From contig NC_018721.1 in assembly GCF_000153485.2 (NCBI RefSeq), forward strand, positions 2,418,001 through 2,482,000: 64,000 nucleotides of DNA. Reading direction: 5' to 3'. This stretch comes from Psychroflexus torquis ATCC 700755 (GTDB lineage: Bacteria; Bacteroidota; Bacteroidia; Flavobacteriales; Flavobacteriaceae). Positions 26,808-36,265 of this stretch are shown in pieces; position 1 is the stretch's first letter, and each line of letters opens with the position of its first letter. Below the pieces are notes generated by a model. That model saw only the letters and a program-made list of their open reading frames with translations, was not told the origin of the DNA and searched no databases. The translations under genes and the position numbers were made by a program.

Positions 26808-28724
26808 ATGAATATTTTAAAACTATTAAAGCAAAGAGCCTTAGTTATACTTAAAGGTCTATTGAAGAATTACGTGCCGAGAAGTATCATCTTCTCTATC
26901 GATACAATAATAGTATTTTTTGCTGCCCAATCTACTTTCTTCCTTATTTCTACTATTTCAAAACCTGAACCGCAATATTACAACCTAAGCCTTAATTTTT
27001 GGGCAATATTCGGTATACAGATCATCATCTTCTTATTATTAAAATCTTATGCTGGTATTATAAGATATACTGGATTCAGGGATGCAATAAAGCAATTGCA
27101 AACTACTATTTTGGCTGTTATATGTATTATGGTTATCAATCAAATATGTTTCCAAACTTTAGGAAAAAAAATCATCATAGAAGCTGGTGCAATCGTATAT
27201 GGTTTTATTGCCTTTTCAACTTTGTTTTTTTTTAGGGTATTAGTTAAACGCCTTTACCAACTTATTCATTCAGATTCAACATCTTCTCGTGTTTTGATAC
27301 TAGGTACAAGTATTACCGATGTTGCTGTTGCTGAAAGCATTATTGCAGACACTCAAAAGAAATTTAATGTAGTAGGTTTCATCAACGAATCTGGTGAACT
27401 CAAACGAACCAGAATTTTAACTTTACCAATAGTCACAATTGACCAACTACAGCATAAGAACATAAGAGGCGCAACTTGTATTATTATTTCTAGTCAAAAA
27501 TTAAGGGAATTATCCACAAATCAGCCAGAATTTCTAGATAAATTACTTGAACTTAACTTCAAGATTTTTAAACTTCCAGAACTTCAAGATTGGGATGGTG
27601 AAAATATCTCGGCTGAAATCAAAAAAGTAAATTTGGAAGATTTACTTCAGAGGACACCGATTAAACTTCAGAAGGAGAAACTTAACGCTATTTATAAAGA
27701 TAAAACCATCTTGGTTACGGGTGCAGCGGGATCTATAGGGAGCGATATTGTAAAGCAGCTCATTCGTTTTAAGCCCAAAAAGATCTTAATGCTAGATCAA
27801 GCTGAAACTCCGCTTCACTTGATGAGTTTATTTATGGATGAAAAATTTCCAGAAATTCATTATGAAAAATTGATTGCCAATGTTCGTAATAAAAAACGCT
27901 TAGAATTAATTTTCGAACAGCACCAACCAGATGTGGTTTTTCATGGTGCAGCCTATAAGCATGTGCCAATGATGGAAGCCAATCCTATTGAAGCACTTGA
28001 TGTTAATTTCGTTGGTACTAAAAACCTAGTAGACTTAGCTTTGAAAAATAGAGTTGACAGATTTGTTTTTGTTTCTACCGATAAAGCGGTGAATCCCACA
28101 AATATTATGGGTGCTTCTAAACGCAGTGCGGAAATTTATGTACAATCCGTAGCAAGATTAGAGACCACTGAAACTAGATTTATTACTACAAGATTTGGTA
28201 ATGTCCTAGGATCCAATGGATCAGTAATTCCGCATTTTAAAAAACAAATAGAAGAATTTGGTCCTATTACGGTGACACACCCAGACATTACACGTTACTT
28301 TATGACCATAGATGAAGCTTGCCAACTGGTATTAGAAGCAGGTGGTATGGGGTACGGAGGCGAAATTTATGTTTTCGATATGGGCAAACCTGTTAAAATT
28401 GTAGATCTAGCTAAACAGATGATAAGACTTTCTGGTTTTATACCAGATGAAGACATCAAAATTGTCTACACAGGCCTTAGACCAGGTGAAAAACTTTACG
28501 AAGAATTACTTGCGGATAAAGAAAATACTAAAGCTACGCACCATCAAAAAATATTGATTGCAAAGTCAAGTTTTGCATTTGATAAATCCAAATTAATTTT
28601 ATTGGAGAATCTTGTAAATCAAATTGCCAATAATGATGAATTCAAGTCTATTGAAGTTCTTAAAAAATTGGTTCCAGAATTTATACCCTTAACAGAGGAA
28701 CAGCGTCAAAAAAATGCTGTATAA
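26808..28724 (+). CDS. CapD/WbpM-like nucleotide-sugar 4,6-dehydratase
   Basis: 638 residues. Four N-terminal membrane helices (about 20-145) are followed by a CoA-binding-like Rossmann region (about 155-260). The SDR catalytic domain (about 290-600) has VTGAAGSIGSDIVKQL, the NAD-binding GxxGxxG. It also has HGAAYKHVPMMEANP and STDKAVNPTNIMGASKRSAE, typical of the WbpM/CapD branch, which makes UDP-4-keto-6-deoxy-HexNAc sugars at the inner membrane. It lies divergent from wza-wzc and probably supplies precursors for the same surface glycan. Confidence 0.92.
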   Translation: MNILKLLKQRALVILKGLLKNYVPRSIIFSIDTIIVFFAAQSTFFLISTISKPEPQYYNLSLNFWAIFGIQIIIFLLLKSYAGIIRYTGFRDAIKQLQTTILAVICIMVINQICFQTLGKKIIIEAGAIVYGFIAFSTLFFFRVLVKRLYQLIHSDSTSSRVLILGTSITDVAVAESIIADTQKKFNVVGFINESGELKRTRILTLPIVTIDQLQHKNIRGATCIIISSQKLRELSTNQPEFLDKLLELNFKIFKLPELQDWDGENISAEIKKVNLEDLLQRTPIKLQKEKLNAIYKDKTILVTGAAGSIGSDIVKQLIRFKPKKILMLDQAETPLHLMSLFMDEKFPEIHYEKLIANVRNKKRLELIFEQHQPDVVFHGAAYKHVPMMEANPIEALDVNFVGTKNLVDLALKNRVDRFVFVSTDKAVNPTNIMGASKRSAEIYVQSVARLETTETRFITTRFGNVLGSNGSVIPHFKKQIEEFGPITVTHPDITRYFMTIDEACQLVLEAGGMGYGGEIYVFDMGKPVKIVDLAKQMIRLSGFIPDEDIKIVYTGLRPGEKLYEELLADKENTKATHHQKILIAKSSFAFDKSKLILLENLVNQIANNDEFKSIEVLKKLVPEFIPLTEEQRQKNAV

Positions 28725-29186
28725 TTAAATTTCTAAAACATAACTGACTTCTGTATTTACCCAAGTCAAAAAATCTTCATCTTCTTTCGAAAATGCATTT
28801 TTGGTGTGAGAATCGATATCGATTTGACCAATATTTTGTTTATCAACAAAAAGAGGAATCACCACTTCAGACTTTACATAGATACTACAAGCGATATAAT
28901 TATCTTGAGCAGCAACATCCTCTACCACAAAGTTTTGGTTGGATTCTGCAACTTGTCCACAGATTCCTTTTCCGAAAGGAATTATAAGATGGTCTGTAGG
29001 TTCTCCAGCATAAGCTTTTAAAATAAGCTCTCTTTTATCCCCATTCTTGAAATAAAATCCAACCCAATCGTAAGTTGTAATCTCTTGTTGGAGAATACTG
29101 CAAACTTGCGTCAATCTCTGATCGATGACTAGGTTGTCTTGCTTTAAGATATCTTTTATACGGGGTTTTAAGCTTTCAAGGGTCAT
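28725..29186 (-). CDS. GAF-domain free methionine-(R)-sulfoxide reductase
   Basis: 153 residues from ATG 29186. A -7 box (TACTTTTG on the minus strand, 29202-29209) overlaps the longer alternative start at 29204 and so favours this one. The GAF fold is recognisable throughout; GKGICGQVAESNQ, NYIACSIYVKSEVVIPL and IGQIDIDSHTKNAFS match fRMsr, with the conserved cysteines in GICG and IACS. The enzyme reduces free Met-R-sulfoxide with thioredoxin. It ends directly against the CapD-like gene (tail to tail). Confidence 0.85.
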   Translation of the reverse strand: MTLESLKPRIKDILKQDNLVIDQRLTQVCSILQQEITTYDWVGFYFKNGDKRELILKAYAGEPTDHLIIPFGKGICGQVAESNQNFVVEDVAAQDNYIACSIYVKSEVVIPLFVDKQNIGQIDIDSHTKNAFSKEDEDFLTWVNTEVSYVLEI

Positions 29187-29201
29187 GATCTGTATTTTAA
29201 G

Positions 29202-29209
29202 CAAAAGTA
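29202..29209 (-). promoter_or_regulatory. Putative -7 box for fRMsr
   Basis: TACTTTTG on the minus strand fits TAnnTTTG, 15 nt before the start codon. No good -33 TTTG is seen. Confidence 0.4.
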
Positions 29210-29320
29210 TTTAATATTAGAGCAACACAGAAGAACGCTTTTCTATAAATTTGTTAAATATTAGCGAACGATTTCTTCTCAATTAATTTTTAATGAGGGG
29301 ATTGCTATAAATACAACAAT

Positions 29321-29872
29321 TTGGAAATTTTTAGAAAAAATAAAGCTGTTATTAAGTTCCTAGGCGTTTTCTTTGGTACTTATATCCTGCTCACCATAGC
29401 CTATCAATTGTATCTAGATCACGCTCCAGATCAACCTTATTTTCCTGAAATTATCACCCACATGGTCGCTTTACAAACCGAAAGTTTGATTAGTCTTTTT
29501 GGATATGATACCAATAGTATTCCTAGTCATTACGATCCTTCTATGCGTATTGGTATAAACGGGGGTTACTTGGTTAGAGTTGTAGAGGGCTGTAATGCTG
29601 TAAGTGTCATCATCCTTTTCTTATCCTTCATTTTAGCATTTAAAAAGGACTTCAAGTCTACAGTTCTATTCATCTTTGCTGGGAGTGTTATCATTTATTC
29701 GCTTAATGTCATTCGTATAGCCTTGCTTACAATTGGAATTTATGAGATACCAGAATATCAAGAATTTATGCACGGGACTTTATTTCCAGCCTTTATCTAT
29801 GGATTGGTATTCTTGCTTTGGATCGTATGGATTAAAAATTACAAACCTAAAGTAAAACCTGTTAATGAATAA
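29321..29872 (+). CDS. xrtF: Exosortase F (XrtF)
   Basis: 183 residues starting with TTG. Exosortase family: five or six hydrophobic segments and the conserved catalytic region VRVVEGCNAVSVIILFLSFI (Cys), with Arg in SLNVIRIALLT and His in EFMHGTLFPAF. The Cys-Arg-His set is complete. Exosortases process C-terminal sorting signals at the inner membrane. XrtF is a flavobacterial branch encoded next to its own partner protein, here overlapping by 8 bases. The substrate of XrtF is not evident in this window. Confidence 0.9.
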   Translation: MEIFRKNKAVIKFLGVFFGTYILLTIAYQLYLDHAPDQPYFPEIITHMVALQTESLISLFGYDTNSIPSHYDPSMRIGINGGYLVRVVEGCNAVSVIILFLSFILAFKKDFKSTVLFIFAGSVIIYSLNVIRIALLTIGIYEIPEYQEFMHGTLFPAFIYGLVFLLWIVWIKNYKPKVKPVNE

Positions 29873-30305
29873 AGTCTTAAAAATTGGCTTGATTGGGTTT
29901 TTGCTTTTAGGGATTGTGCTAATTCGTTTCTATGAGCATAAGCTCTTTTTAGATCCCTTATTGGAATTTTACAGTTCAGAGTCTAGTTATGCTCAAGCGC
30001 CAGAATTTGATGTCATGCAAGTAATTGGCTCAACAAGCTGGAGGTATTGGCTCAATTCTATCATCTCTATAGCAATTATTGGTATTGCTTTTCCTAGTAG
30101 AAAAACTATACTATTTTCAATGGTATTTTATGCCTTGGCCTATTTGATCTTGACGCTCTTGTTTTGGTTATTTGTAAGTGATATGGAAAGAGAAAACTTT
30201 CTTACTATTTTTTACATCAGGCGTTTTTTAATTCAACCTATATTTGTATTAGTTTTGTTACCAGCCTTTTACTATCAAAAGTATACTGTTAAAGAAAAAG
30301 ATTAA
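29865..30305 (+). CDS. Exosortase F system-associated protein
   Basis: 146 residues with four hydrophobic segments (about 6-24, 60-75, 82-105, 120-138). The N-terminal LIRFYEHKLFLDPLLEFY and the middle YWLNSIISIAIIGIAFP are typical of the partner protein always found beside xrtF. Its biochemical role is not known. Its ATG overlaps the end of xrtF by 8 bases, indicating coupled translation. Confidence 0.88.
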   Translation: MNKVLKIGLIGFLLLGIVLIRFYEHKLFLDPLLEFYSSESSYAQAPEFDVMQVIGSTSWRYWLNSIISIAIIGIAFPSRKTILFSMVFYALAYLILTLLFWLFVSDMERENFLTIFYIRRFLIQPIFVLVLLPAFYYQKYTVKEKD

Positions 30306-30331
30306 TTCATAAAAATAACTACTTTTGAAAT

Positions 30332-30730
30332 GTGAAATCATTTTTTTCTAAAATAGGATCAATTTCTCTAGCTTTTTTTGTGCTGGTCTCTACGATGTCA
30401 TTTACCATCGATGCTCATTACTGTGGTAATATTTTAGTAGATAAAGCTATTTTATCGAAAGCACAAACCTGCGAAATGCACCAACATATGCCTTCTGAAA
30501 AGGAGTCTAGTTGTTGTGATAACGAGGTTGAAACTATTGAGGGGCAAGATATCCTCCAATTTTCTAAAGCTGAATTTGATTTGGATATTCCTTTAGAATT
30601 TACTGTTTTCAGTTTAATTTATTTTTGCGATTTAGATGTTTTTGAAAAACAAATTGATGAATTTCAATTTTACAATCCCCCCCAACATTCTTTAGACCTT
30701 CAGCTGCTTAACCAGGTCTTTCTTATTTGA
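30332..30730 (+). CDS. HYC_CC_PP family protein
   Basis: 132 residues from GTG 30332. The three name-giving motifs are in order: DAHYCGN (after the signal peptide), SSCCDNE in the middle and YNPPQ near the end. The family is secreted and often encoded beside metal (Cu/Co/Ag) efflux genes; the Cys/His content suggests metal binding, but this is inference. A -7-like box TACTTTTG (30320-30327) lies only 4 nt before the GTG, so the transcript would be nearly leaderless or begin inside the gene. The cusA-like gene follows after 86 nt. Confidence 0.85.
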   Translation: MKSFFSKIGSISLAFFVLVSTMSFTIDAHYCGNILVDKAILSKAQTCEMHQHMPSEKESSCCDNEVETIEGQDILQFSKAEFDLDIPLEFTVFSLIYFCDLDVFEKQIDEFQFYNPPQHSLDLQLLNQVFLI

Positions 30731-30816
30731 TTATTAAAACTTACCGCATTTACTTCAACTGAATCAACTTCAGAAAAAAGTGAAACATGTTGTACCTGTT
30801 TTAATATCATATCCCT

Positions 30817-33800
30817 ATGCTGAATACCATTATAAAGTTCTTTTTGAATCAACGGCTATTGTCGTTTATTCTACTTTCCATGATCGTCCTAGGAGGATTA
30901 ATAGTCTCTCCCTTTCAATGGAATCTTTCTTTTTTACCGAAAAATCCTATTCCTGTAGATGCGATTCCCAACACGGGAGCAAATCAACAGATTGTCTTTA
31001 CAAAATGGCCAGGGCGATCTCCACAAGATATTGAAGATCAAATTGGCTATCCGCTTACCACATACCTACTTGGTTTGCCAGGCGTAGAGACGGTGAGAAG
31101 CTCTTCTATGTTTGGATTTTCTAGTATCTATATCATCTTCGAAGAGGATACTGAATTCTATTGGTCTAGATCTAGAATTGTAGAAAAACTGAGTGCCGTT
31201 CCAAAAGATTTATTGCCTCCAGATGTGAAACCCACCTTAGGTCCAGACGCCACTGCTTTGGGGCAAGTGTATTGGTATACTATTGAGGGACGAGATAAAA
31301 ATAATGATCCGACAGGAGGGTGGAGTTTACAAGAGCTTAGGAGTATTCAAGATTATTTTGTGAAATACAGCTTGAGTAGTGCCAAAGGAATTTCTGAAGT
31401 TGCTCCCATTGGCGGGTATGTGAAAGAGTACCAAATCAATGTGAATCCGGAGGCTTTACGGTCTTACGGTATTTCACTTATGCAAGTTGCTAATGCTGTA
31501 AAGTCTAGCAATCGAGATGTAGGAGCCAAAACTTTAGAGATCAATCAGGTTGAATATATTATCCGAAGCTTGGGAGATCTCGAAAGCTTAAAAGATATTG
31601 AAAATACGATGGTGGATGAGGTGAATAATGTTCCTGTCTACATCAAAGATATTGCGAAAGTTAACCTTGGGCCAGCCCAGCGAAGGGGGATTCTGGACAA
31701 AGCAGGAGCAGAAGTTGTTGGAGGCGTGGTGGTTGCTCGAGATGGTTACAACCCCATGGAAGCCATTCAAAACATCAAAGATAAAATAGAAGAAGTCTCC
31801 CCTGGTTTGCCAACTAAAATCTTGAAAGACGGTACAGAAAGCAAACTCAAAATCATTCCCTTTTACGACCGTTCAGAATTAATCAAAGAAACCATTGGCA
31901 CTTTAGAGGAAGCCATCAGTTTACAGTTGATCATCACCTTATTGGTAGTTATTATTATAATCTTCAATCTGAGGACGTCTTTAGTGATTTCATCTGTCTT
32001 ACCCATATCGGTTTTGCTGGTTTTTATAGCGATGAAGATTTTTGATATACAGGCCAATATAGTCGCCCTTTCGGGAATTGCTATTGCCATAGGAACCATG
32101 ATCGATCTTGCTATTATCTTAACAGAAAACGTGGTCAAAAAATTTGAAGACCATCCCAATCGTGATCTACTTAAAAATATCTTCGATGGTTCTTCGGAAG
32201 TGAGTTCTGCCATTTTAACTGCTGTGCTGACGACCATTGTAAGCTTTGTTCCTGTGTTTAGTCTAGAAGCTGCAGAAGGAAAACTCTTTATCCCTTTGGC
32301 TTACACTAAAACTTTTGCTCTTGCTTCGGCTTTTTTGGTAACTGTACTGATTTTACCGAGTTTGATGTATTTTATTTTTAAAATAAAATTGAACAGATCA
32401 AAACTGTCTTGGTCTTTAAACATCCTTCTTCTTTTATTGGGAGTCTGGGCTATTTTTTACTCATTTTGGTTAGGGATTTTTATTAGTGTCTATGCCCTGA
32501 GTTTTTGGGTGTCCAAATATGCTCATCGCGATTTGAAACCCCTCAAATACCTGCATTATTTTGTCATTATCCTAGGGTTTTTGATAGGCTTAGCTAAGCT
32601 CTGGTCTCCACTAGGTCCAGCAAACTCTGTAGTTAGTAATTTTCTTTTTGTAGGGGTTTTATTAGGAATCATTTTAGGCTTTTACCTCATTCTACAAAAA
32701 TACTACCTAGAGATTTTGAATTTTTTTATGACCAGAATGAAAGGCTTTCTAGCTTTAGTAGCTCTGTTCTTGCTGGTAGCTGTTTTAATGTGGCAAGGAT
32801 TTTCAAGTGTATTTGGATGGTCTCAACACCTTTCCAATTCCATAGGATTTTCTGTTGAAAAAACCCAAGTTTGGAAAGGCTTAGAAAGAACCTTTCCTGG
32901 TATTGGAAAAGAGTTTATGCCCAGTTTGGACGAAGGAAGTTTTATCCTTATGCCTACCAGCATGGCACACTCTGGAATTTCTTTTAACAAAGAAAAACTT
33001 CAACAAATGGATGTGTTGGTAAGTCAGATTCCAGAAGTGAAAACCGTTGTTGGTAAATTAGGCCGAGTCGAGTCTGCCATAGATCCTGCGCCAATTTCTA
33101 TGTTCGAAAATCTCATTACCTATAAGTCAGAATTTGCCTTGGATGAGAATGGTAAACGCGTTGCATATCGTGTGAATGAAAATGGACACTATCAAATTTC
33201 TGAAACACTATATATATTGAAGTTTCCAGAATTAACTTCACTGTATTTTGATACTGAAACTTATAGATTCTCAGATCCAGATGGCGAAATTTTGCCAGAC
33301 AAGGTCAACGATCAATTATTCTACGAGGTCGATAATCATTTTCAACGGTACTTAATTCAAGATGAAGAGGGGCGTTATTTCAGAAACTGGAGAAAGCACA
33401 TTAAATCTAAAGACGATATTTGGGATGAAATTTCGAAAGTGACTAAAATCCCCGGAGTGACTTCTGCACCTCAACTCCAGCCTATAGAAACAAGACAAAT
33501 TATGTTACAAACGGGGATGCGGGCTCCAATGGGAATAAAGGTGTCTGGACCAGACTTGAAAACGATTGAAGCTTTCGGACTTCGACTAGAAGAGATCTTA
33601 AAACAGGTTGAAACCGTCAAAACCGAAGCCGTTTTCGCCGATAGAATTGTTGGTAAACCTTATTTGAACATCGTCTTAAAGCGTCAAAACCTGGCAAAAT
33701 ATGGGCTGAGTGTAGATGAGGTCCAAAACTTTATTTCCGTAGCTGTTGGAGGGATGCCACTTACAGAGTTGATTGATGGCAGAGAACGCTATGGGGTGAG

Positions 33801-34704
33801 GGTAAGATATCCACGGGAATTGAGAAATTCACCAGAGACTCTCAAAACAATGTTGATTTCTACATCCAATGGGACTCAAATCCCGATTGGGGAGATTGTA
33901 GATATCGAGTATGCTAGAGGTCCACAAAACATCAAAAGTGAAAATACATTTTTAACGGGCTATGTGCTTTTTGATAAAGCTGAGGGAATTGCTGAAGTCA
34001 CTGCAGTTGAGGATTCTAAATCTTTTATTGCTACTGAAATAGAAAACGGAAACTTAATTGTCCCTTCTGGAATCAGTTATCGCTTTGCAGGAAATTTTGA
34101 AAATCAAGTACGATCAGAAAAACGCTTATCTATCATTATGCCACTAGTCCTGATTGTTATTTTCTTAATCCTTTATTTCCAGTTCAAATCAGTGGCTATA
34201 AGTGCTATGATATTTTCTTCCATAGCGCTAGCCTTCAGTGGAGGTTTTATTTTAATCTGGTTTTATGGGCAAGGCTGGTTTTTAAATTTCAGTGTTTTTG
34301 GAGAAAACTTAAGGGATGTTTTTCAGTTGAAGATCATCAACTCGAGCGTTGCCGTATGGGTCGGATTCATTGCTCTCTTTGGTATTGCCACAGACGATGC
34401 CGTATTGATGGCCACGTATTTAAAACAATCATTAAAAGATAATCCAACGAAAACAATTTCAGAATTGAAAACCGCCGTTATGGAAGGGGGGCAAAAGCGA
34501 ATTCGTCCAGCCGTGATGACTTCCATTACGACTATTATCGCTCTGTTGCCTGTGTTATCTTCTACTGGAAAAGGATCTGATATTATGGTACCTATGGCAA
34601 TTCCTGCTTTTGGTGGAATGTTGATGGCAAGTTTAACCTACTTTTTGTTGCCTATTTTATTCTACCTTTTTTATAAGAAAACGATGAACACCACTCAATC
34701 TTAA
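30817..34704 (+). CDS. cusA: CusA/CzcA heavy-metal RND efflux permease
   Basis: 1295 residues, longer than E. coli CusA (1047). The extra length lies mainly in a membrane-rich insertion (about 515-670) and in the periplasmic loop near 750-880. Signatures: IPNTGANQQIVFTKWPGRSPQDIEDQIGYP (positions about 50-80), proton-relay region ASGIAIAIGTMIDLAIILTENV near residue 425, the second block GIATDDAVLMATYLKQ near 1190 and the RIRPAVMTSITTIIALLP block. It drives metal efflux by proton antiport as a trimer. tolC-like and cusB-like genes follow. The exact metal (Cu/Ag or Co/Zn/Cd) cannot be read from sequence alone; the HMA neighbour favours copper or silver. Confidence 0.9.
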   Translation: MLNTIIKFFLNQRLLSFILLSMIVLGGLIVSPFQWNLSFLPKNPIPVDAIPNTGANQQIVFTKWPGRSPQDIEDQIGYPLTTYLLGLPGVETVRSSSMFGFSSIYIIFEEDTEFYWSRSRIVEKLSAVPKDLLPPDVKPTLGPDATALGQVYWYTIEGRDKNNDPTGGWSLQELRSIQDYFVKYSLSSAKGISEVAPIGGYVKEYQINVNPEALRSYGISLMQVANAVKSSNRDVGAKTLEINQVEYIIRSLGDLESLKDIENTMVDEVNNVPVYIKDIAKVNLGPAQRRGILDKAGAEVVGGVVVARDGYNPMEAIQNIKDKIEEVSPGLPTKILKDGTESKLKIIPFYDRSELIKETIGTLEEAISLQLIITLLVVIIIIFNLRTSLVISSVLPISVLLVFIAMKIFDIQANIVALSGIAIAIGTMIDLAIILTENVVKKFEDHPNRDLLKNIFDGSSEVSSAILTAVLTTIVSFVPVFSLEAAEGKLFIPLAYTKTFALASAFLVTVLILPSLMYFIFKIKLNRSKLSWSLNILLLLLGVWAIFYSFWLGIFISVYALSFWVSKYAHRDLKPLKYLHYFVIILGFLIGLAKLWSPLGPANSVVSNFLFVGVLLGIILGFYLILQKYYLEILNFFMTRMKGFLALVALFLLVAVLMWQGFSSVFGWSQHLSNSIGFSVEKTQVWKGLERTFPGIGKEFMPSLDEGSFILMPTSMAHSGISFNKEKLQQMDVLVSQIPEVKTVVGKLGRVESAIDPAPISMFENLITYKSEFALDENGKRVAYRVNENGHYQISETLYILKFPELTSLYFDTETYRFSDPDGEILPDKVNDQLFYEVDNHFQRYLIQDEEGRYFRNWRKHIKSKDDIWDEISKVTKIPGVTSAPQLQPIETRQIMLQTGMRAPMGIKVSGPDLKTIEAFGLRLEEILKQVETVKTEAVFADRIVGKPYLNIVLKRQNLAKYGLSVDEVQNFISVAVGGMPLTELIDGRERYGVRVRYPRELRNSPETLKTMLISTSNGTQIPIGEIVDIEYARGPQNIKSENTFLTGYVLFDKAEGIAEVTAVEDSKSFIATEIENGNLIVPSGISYRFAGNFENQVRSEKRLSIIMPLVLIVIFLILYFQFKSVAISAMIFSSIALAFSGGFILIWFYGQGWFLNFSVFGENLRDVFQLKIINSSVAVWVGFIALFGIATDDAVLMATYLKQSLKDNPTKTISELKTAVMEGGQKRIRPAVMTSITTIIALLPVLSSTGKGSDIMVPMAIPAFGGMLMASLTYFLLPILFYLFYKKTMNTTQS

Positions 34705-34791
34705 ACTCATGAAATCTATTTTACAACCCTTAAATCACAATTCAAGAGCACTCATAGGAGGACTGTAGTCTCTTGTTTTATAAGTATTTTG

Positions 34792-35988
34792 ATGTTCAGC
34801 TGGTCCTCTTTTAGTCAAAGTCTCGAAGACTTACAACACCGAGCGGCTGAAAACAATTTGGAATTGAAAGCGCAATTCAAGAGTTTTGAAGCACAACTTG
34901 AAGGTATCACACACGCCATATCTTGGCAAGACCCCAACTTGAGTTTTGGGTATTTTATAAGTCCAATAGAAACCCGAGTTGGTCCTCAGATTGCAAGATT
35001 TTCGTTGACTCAAAAGTTGCCTTGGTTCGGAACCTATAAAGTTAAAGGCGACATTGCTACGTTTAGAGCTGAAGCTGAATTTGAAAAATTCCAAGATCAA
35101 AAATTGAAGTTATTTCTTAATGTTGCTCAGAAGTATTACGATCTTCTGGCCTTAAGGTACATCACAGAACTTGAAACGAAACAACTTGAGATTTTAGAAA
35201 ATCTCAAGGCTATAGTAGAATCTAACTACAAAAATAATAAAGCCAGGTTGGTTGATATTTTGAGAGTAGATCTGGAAATGGATAAACAGTTGAGTACAAT
35301 TCAAGTTTTAAAAGACCAAGACCAAGCTTTTGTCACGCAACTCAATCAATTGATGGACAGGAAGTTGAACACTCCTGTTCAAATTTTAAATCCAAAGCAG
35401 ATTCTGGAACAAAATGAATGGATTGAAATAGATTCTATGGTTAGAAATCACCCTCGACTTGAAGTGATTCGCAAATTGAAAGCCTCCAATGAGGCAGAAA
35501 GCGAGTTAGCCAAAAAAGAAGCGATGCCACAGTTTGGTTTAGGATTGGATTATGCTATTATCCAAGACCGAAATGTTCAAAATGCAGAGGCTGGACAGGA
35601 TGCGATTATGCCAATGCTATCGGTGAGCTTACCTATTTTCGGTAAGAAGAACACATCTAGAAAAAAGGCAGTTTCTCTACAAGGAGAATCTATTGAATTC
35701 CAATTGGAAAACGAAGAGTCGCGTTTGGAAACTGAAATTCAAGTTGCTCTTTATAAACAAGATGAACTTTTTAGTCTGCTTAGCTTATACGATAAGCAGC
35801 TATTGAGCTTAAAAGATATCCTTCAACTTTCTGAAACCGCATTAGCCAATGCCAGCATGGGAATAGAAGAAGTTTTGCGCTTGCAGGAAGAGCGTTTACT
35901 CTATGAGAAACAACGAGCCAAAACTCTCGCGGATCTTCAAAAAACTGATGAAACTTTAATCTACTTAACTTCAAACTCAGACTTATGA
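34792..35988 (+). CDS. TolC-family outer-membrane efflux protein (CusC-like), 5' end uncertain
   Basis: 398 residues from ATG 34792. OEP-type coiled-coil repeats with SLEDLQHRAAENNLELKAQ, SVSLPIFGKKNTSRKKA and LRLQEERLLYEKQRAKTLADL. It forms the outer-membrane duct of the Cus-like pump. The start is odd: only part of a signal sequence (MFSWSSFSQ) follows the ATG, while the same frame upstream (VVSCFISILMFSW) would complete it but offers no ATG, GTG or TTG. A good ATG at 34709 is in another phase and stops after 19 codons. A one-base lesion near 34766 would explain this. Confidence 0.82.
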   Translation: MFSWSSFSQSLEDLQHRAAENNLELKAQFKSFEAQLEGITHAISWQDPNLSFGYFISPIETRVGPQIARFSLTQKLPWFGTYKVKGDIATFRAEAEFEKFQDQKLKLFLNVAQKYYDLLALRYITELETKQLEILENLKAIVESNYKNNKARLVDILRVDLEMDKQLSTIQVLKDQDQAFVTQLNQLMDRKLNTPVQILNPKQILEQNEWIEIDSMVRNHPRLEVIRKLKASNEAESELAKKEAMPQFGLGLDYAIIQDRNVQNAEAGQDAIMPMLSVSLPIFGKKNTSRKKAVSLQGESIEFQLENEESRLETEIQVALYKQDELFSLLSLYDKQLLSLKDILQLSETALANASMGIEEVLRLQEERLLYEKQRAKTLADLQKTDETLIYLTSNSDL

Positions 35989-36249
35989 GCAGCGATAGTT
36001 TTTTAGAAAATTGGGGTAATGCCTCCAACACTGCCTTGGGGTTTTTCTGGATGGCACTTTGGGCGTTCATTTTTGCTGGCCTCCACAAACTTTTTTATAC
36101 AACTCGGCATTGTCCTCTCTATGTTTCTAGGCTGGCAATTTGTTGTGGGGGGAATTTTGCTTTTAGAAAAAGCTTTAAAATGCCTCGCTTTTATAAGCTT
36201 TATGTCGCTGTTGATTGGAATTCAAGTCAAATACATATTTAATTATTAA
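35985..36249 (+). pseudogene. Remnant of a membrane permease (ArsP/DUF318-like)
   Basis: Two overlapping frames carry pieces of one protein. Frame 1 from ATG 35985 reads FLENWGNASNTALGFFWMALWAFIFAG, like the start of DUF318/ArsP-type permeases. The other frame then reads ASTNFFIQLGIVLSMFLGWQFVVGGIL, like the middle of the same family (residues near 100-130). The 60-70 residues between them (which carry the Cys-containing metal-site region in intact proteins) and the entire C-terminal half are missing. The position between tolC and cusB is where metal-efflux operons of Flavobacteriia often carry this permease. A short product of 76-85 residues cannot be a working transporter. Confidence 0.6.
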
Positions 36250-36265
36250 CGAACATATTTCAATA

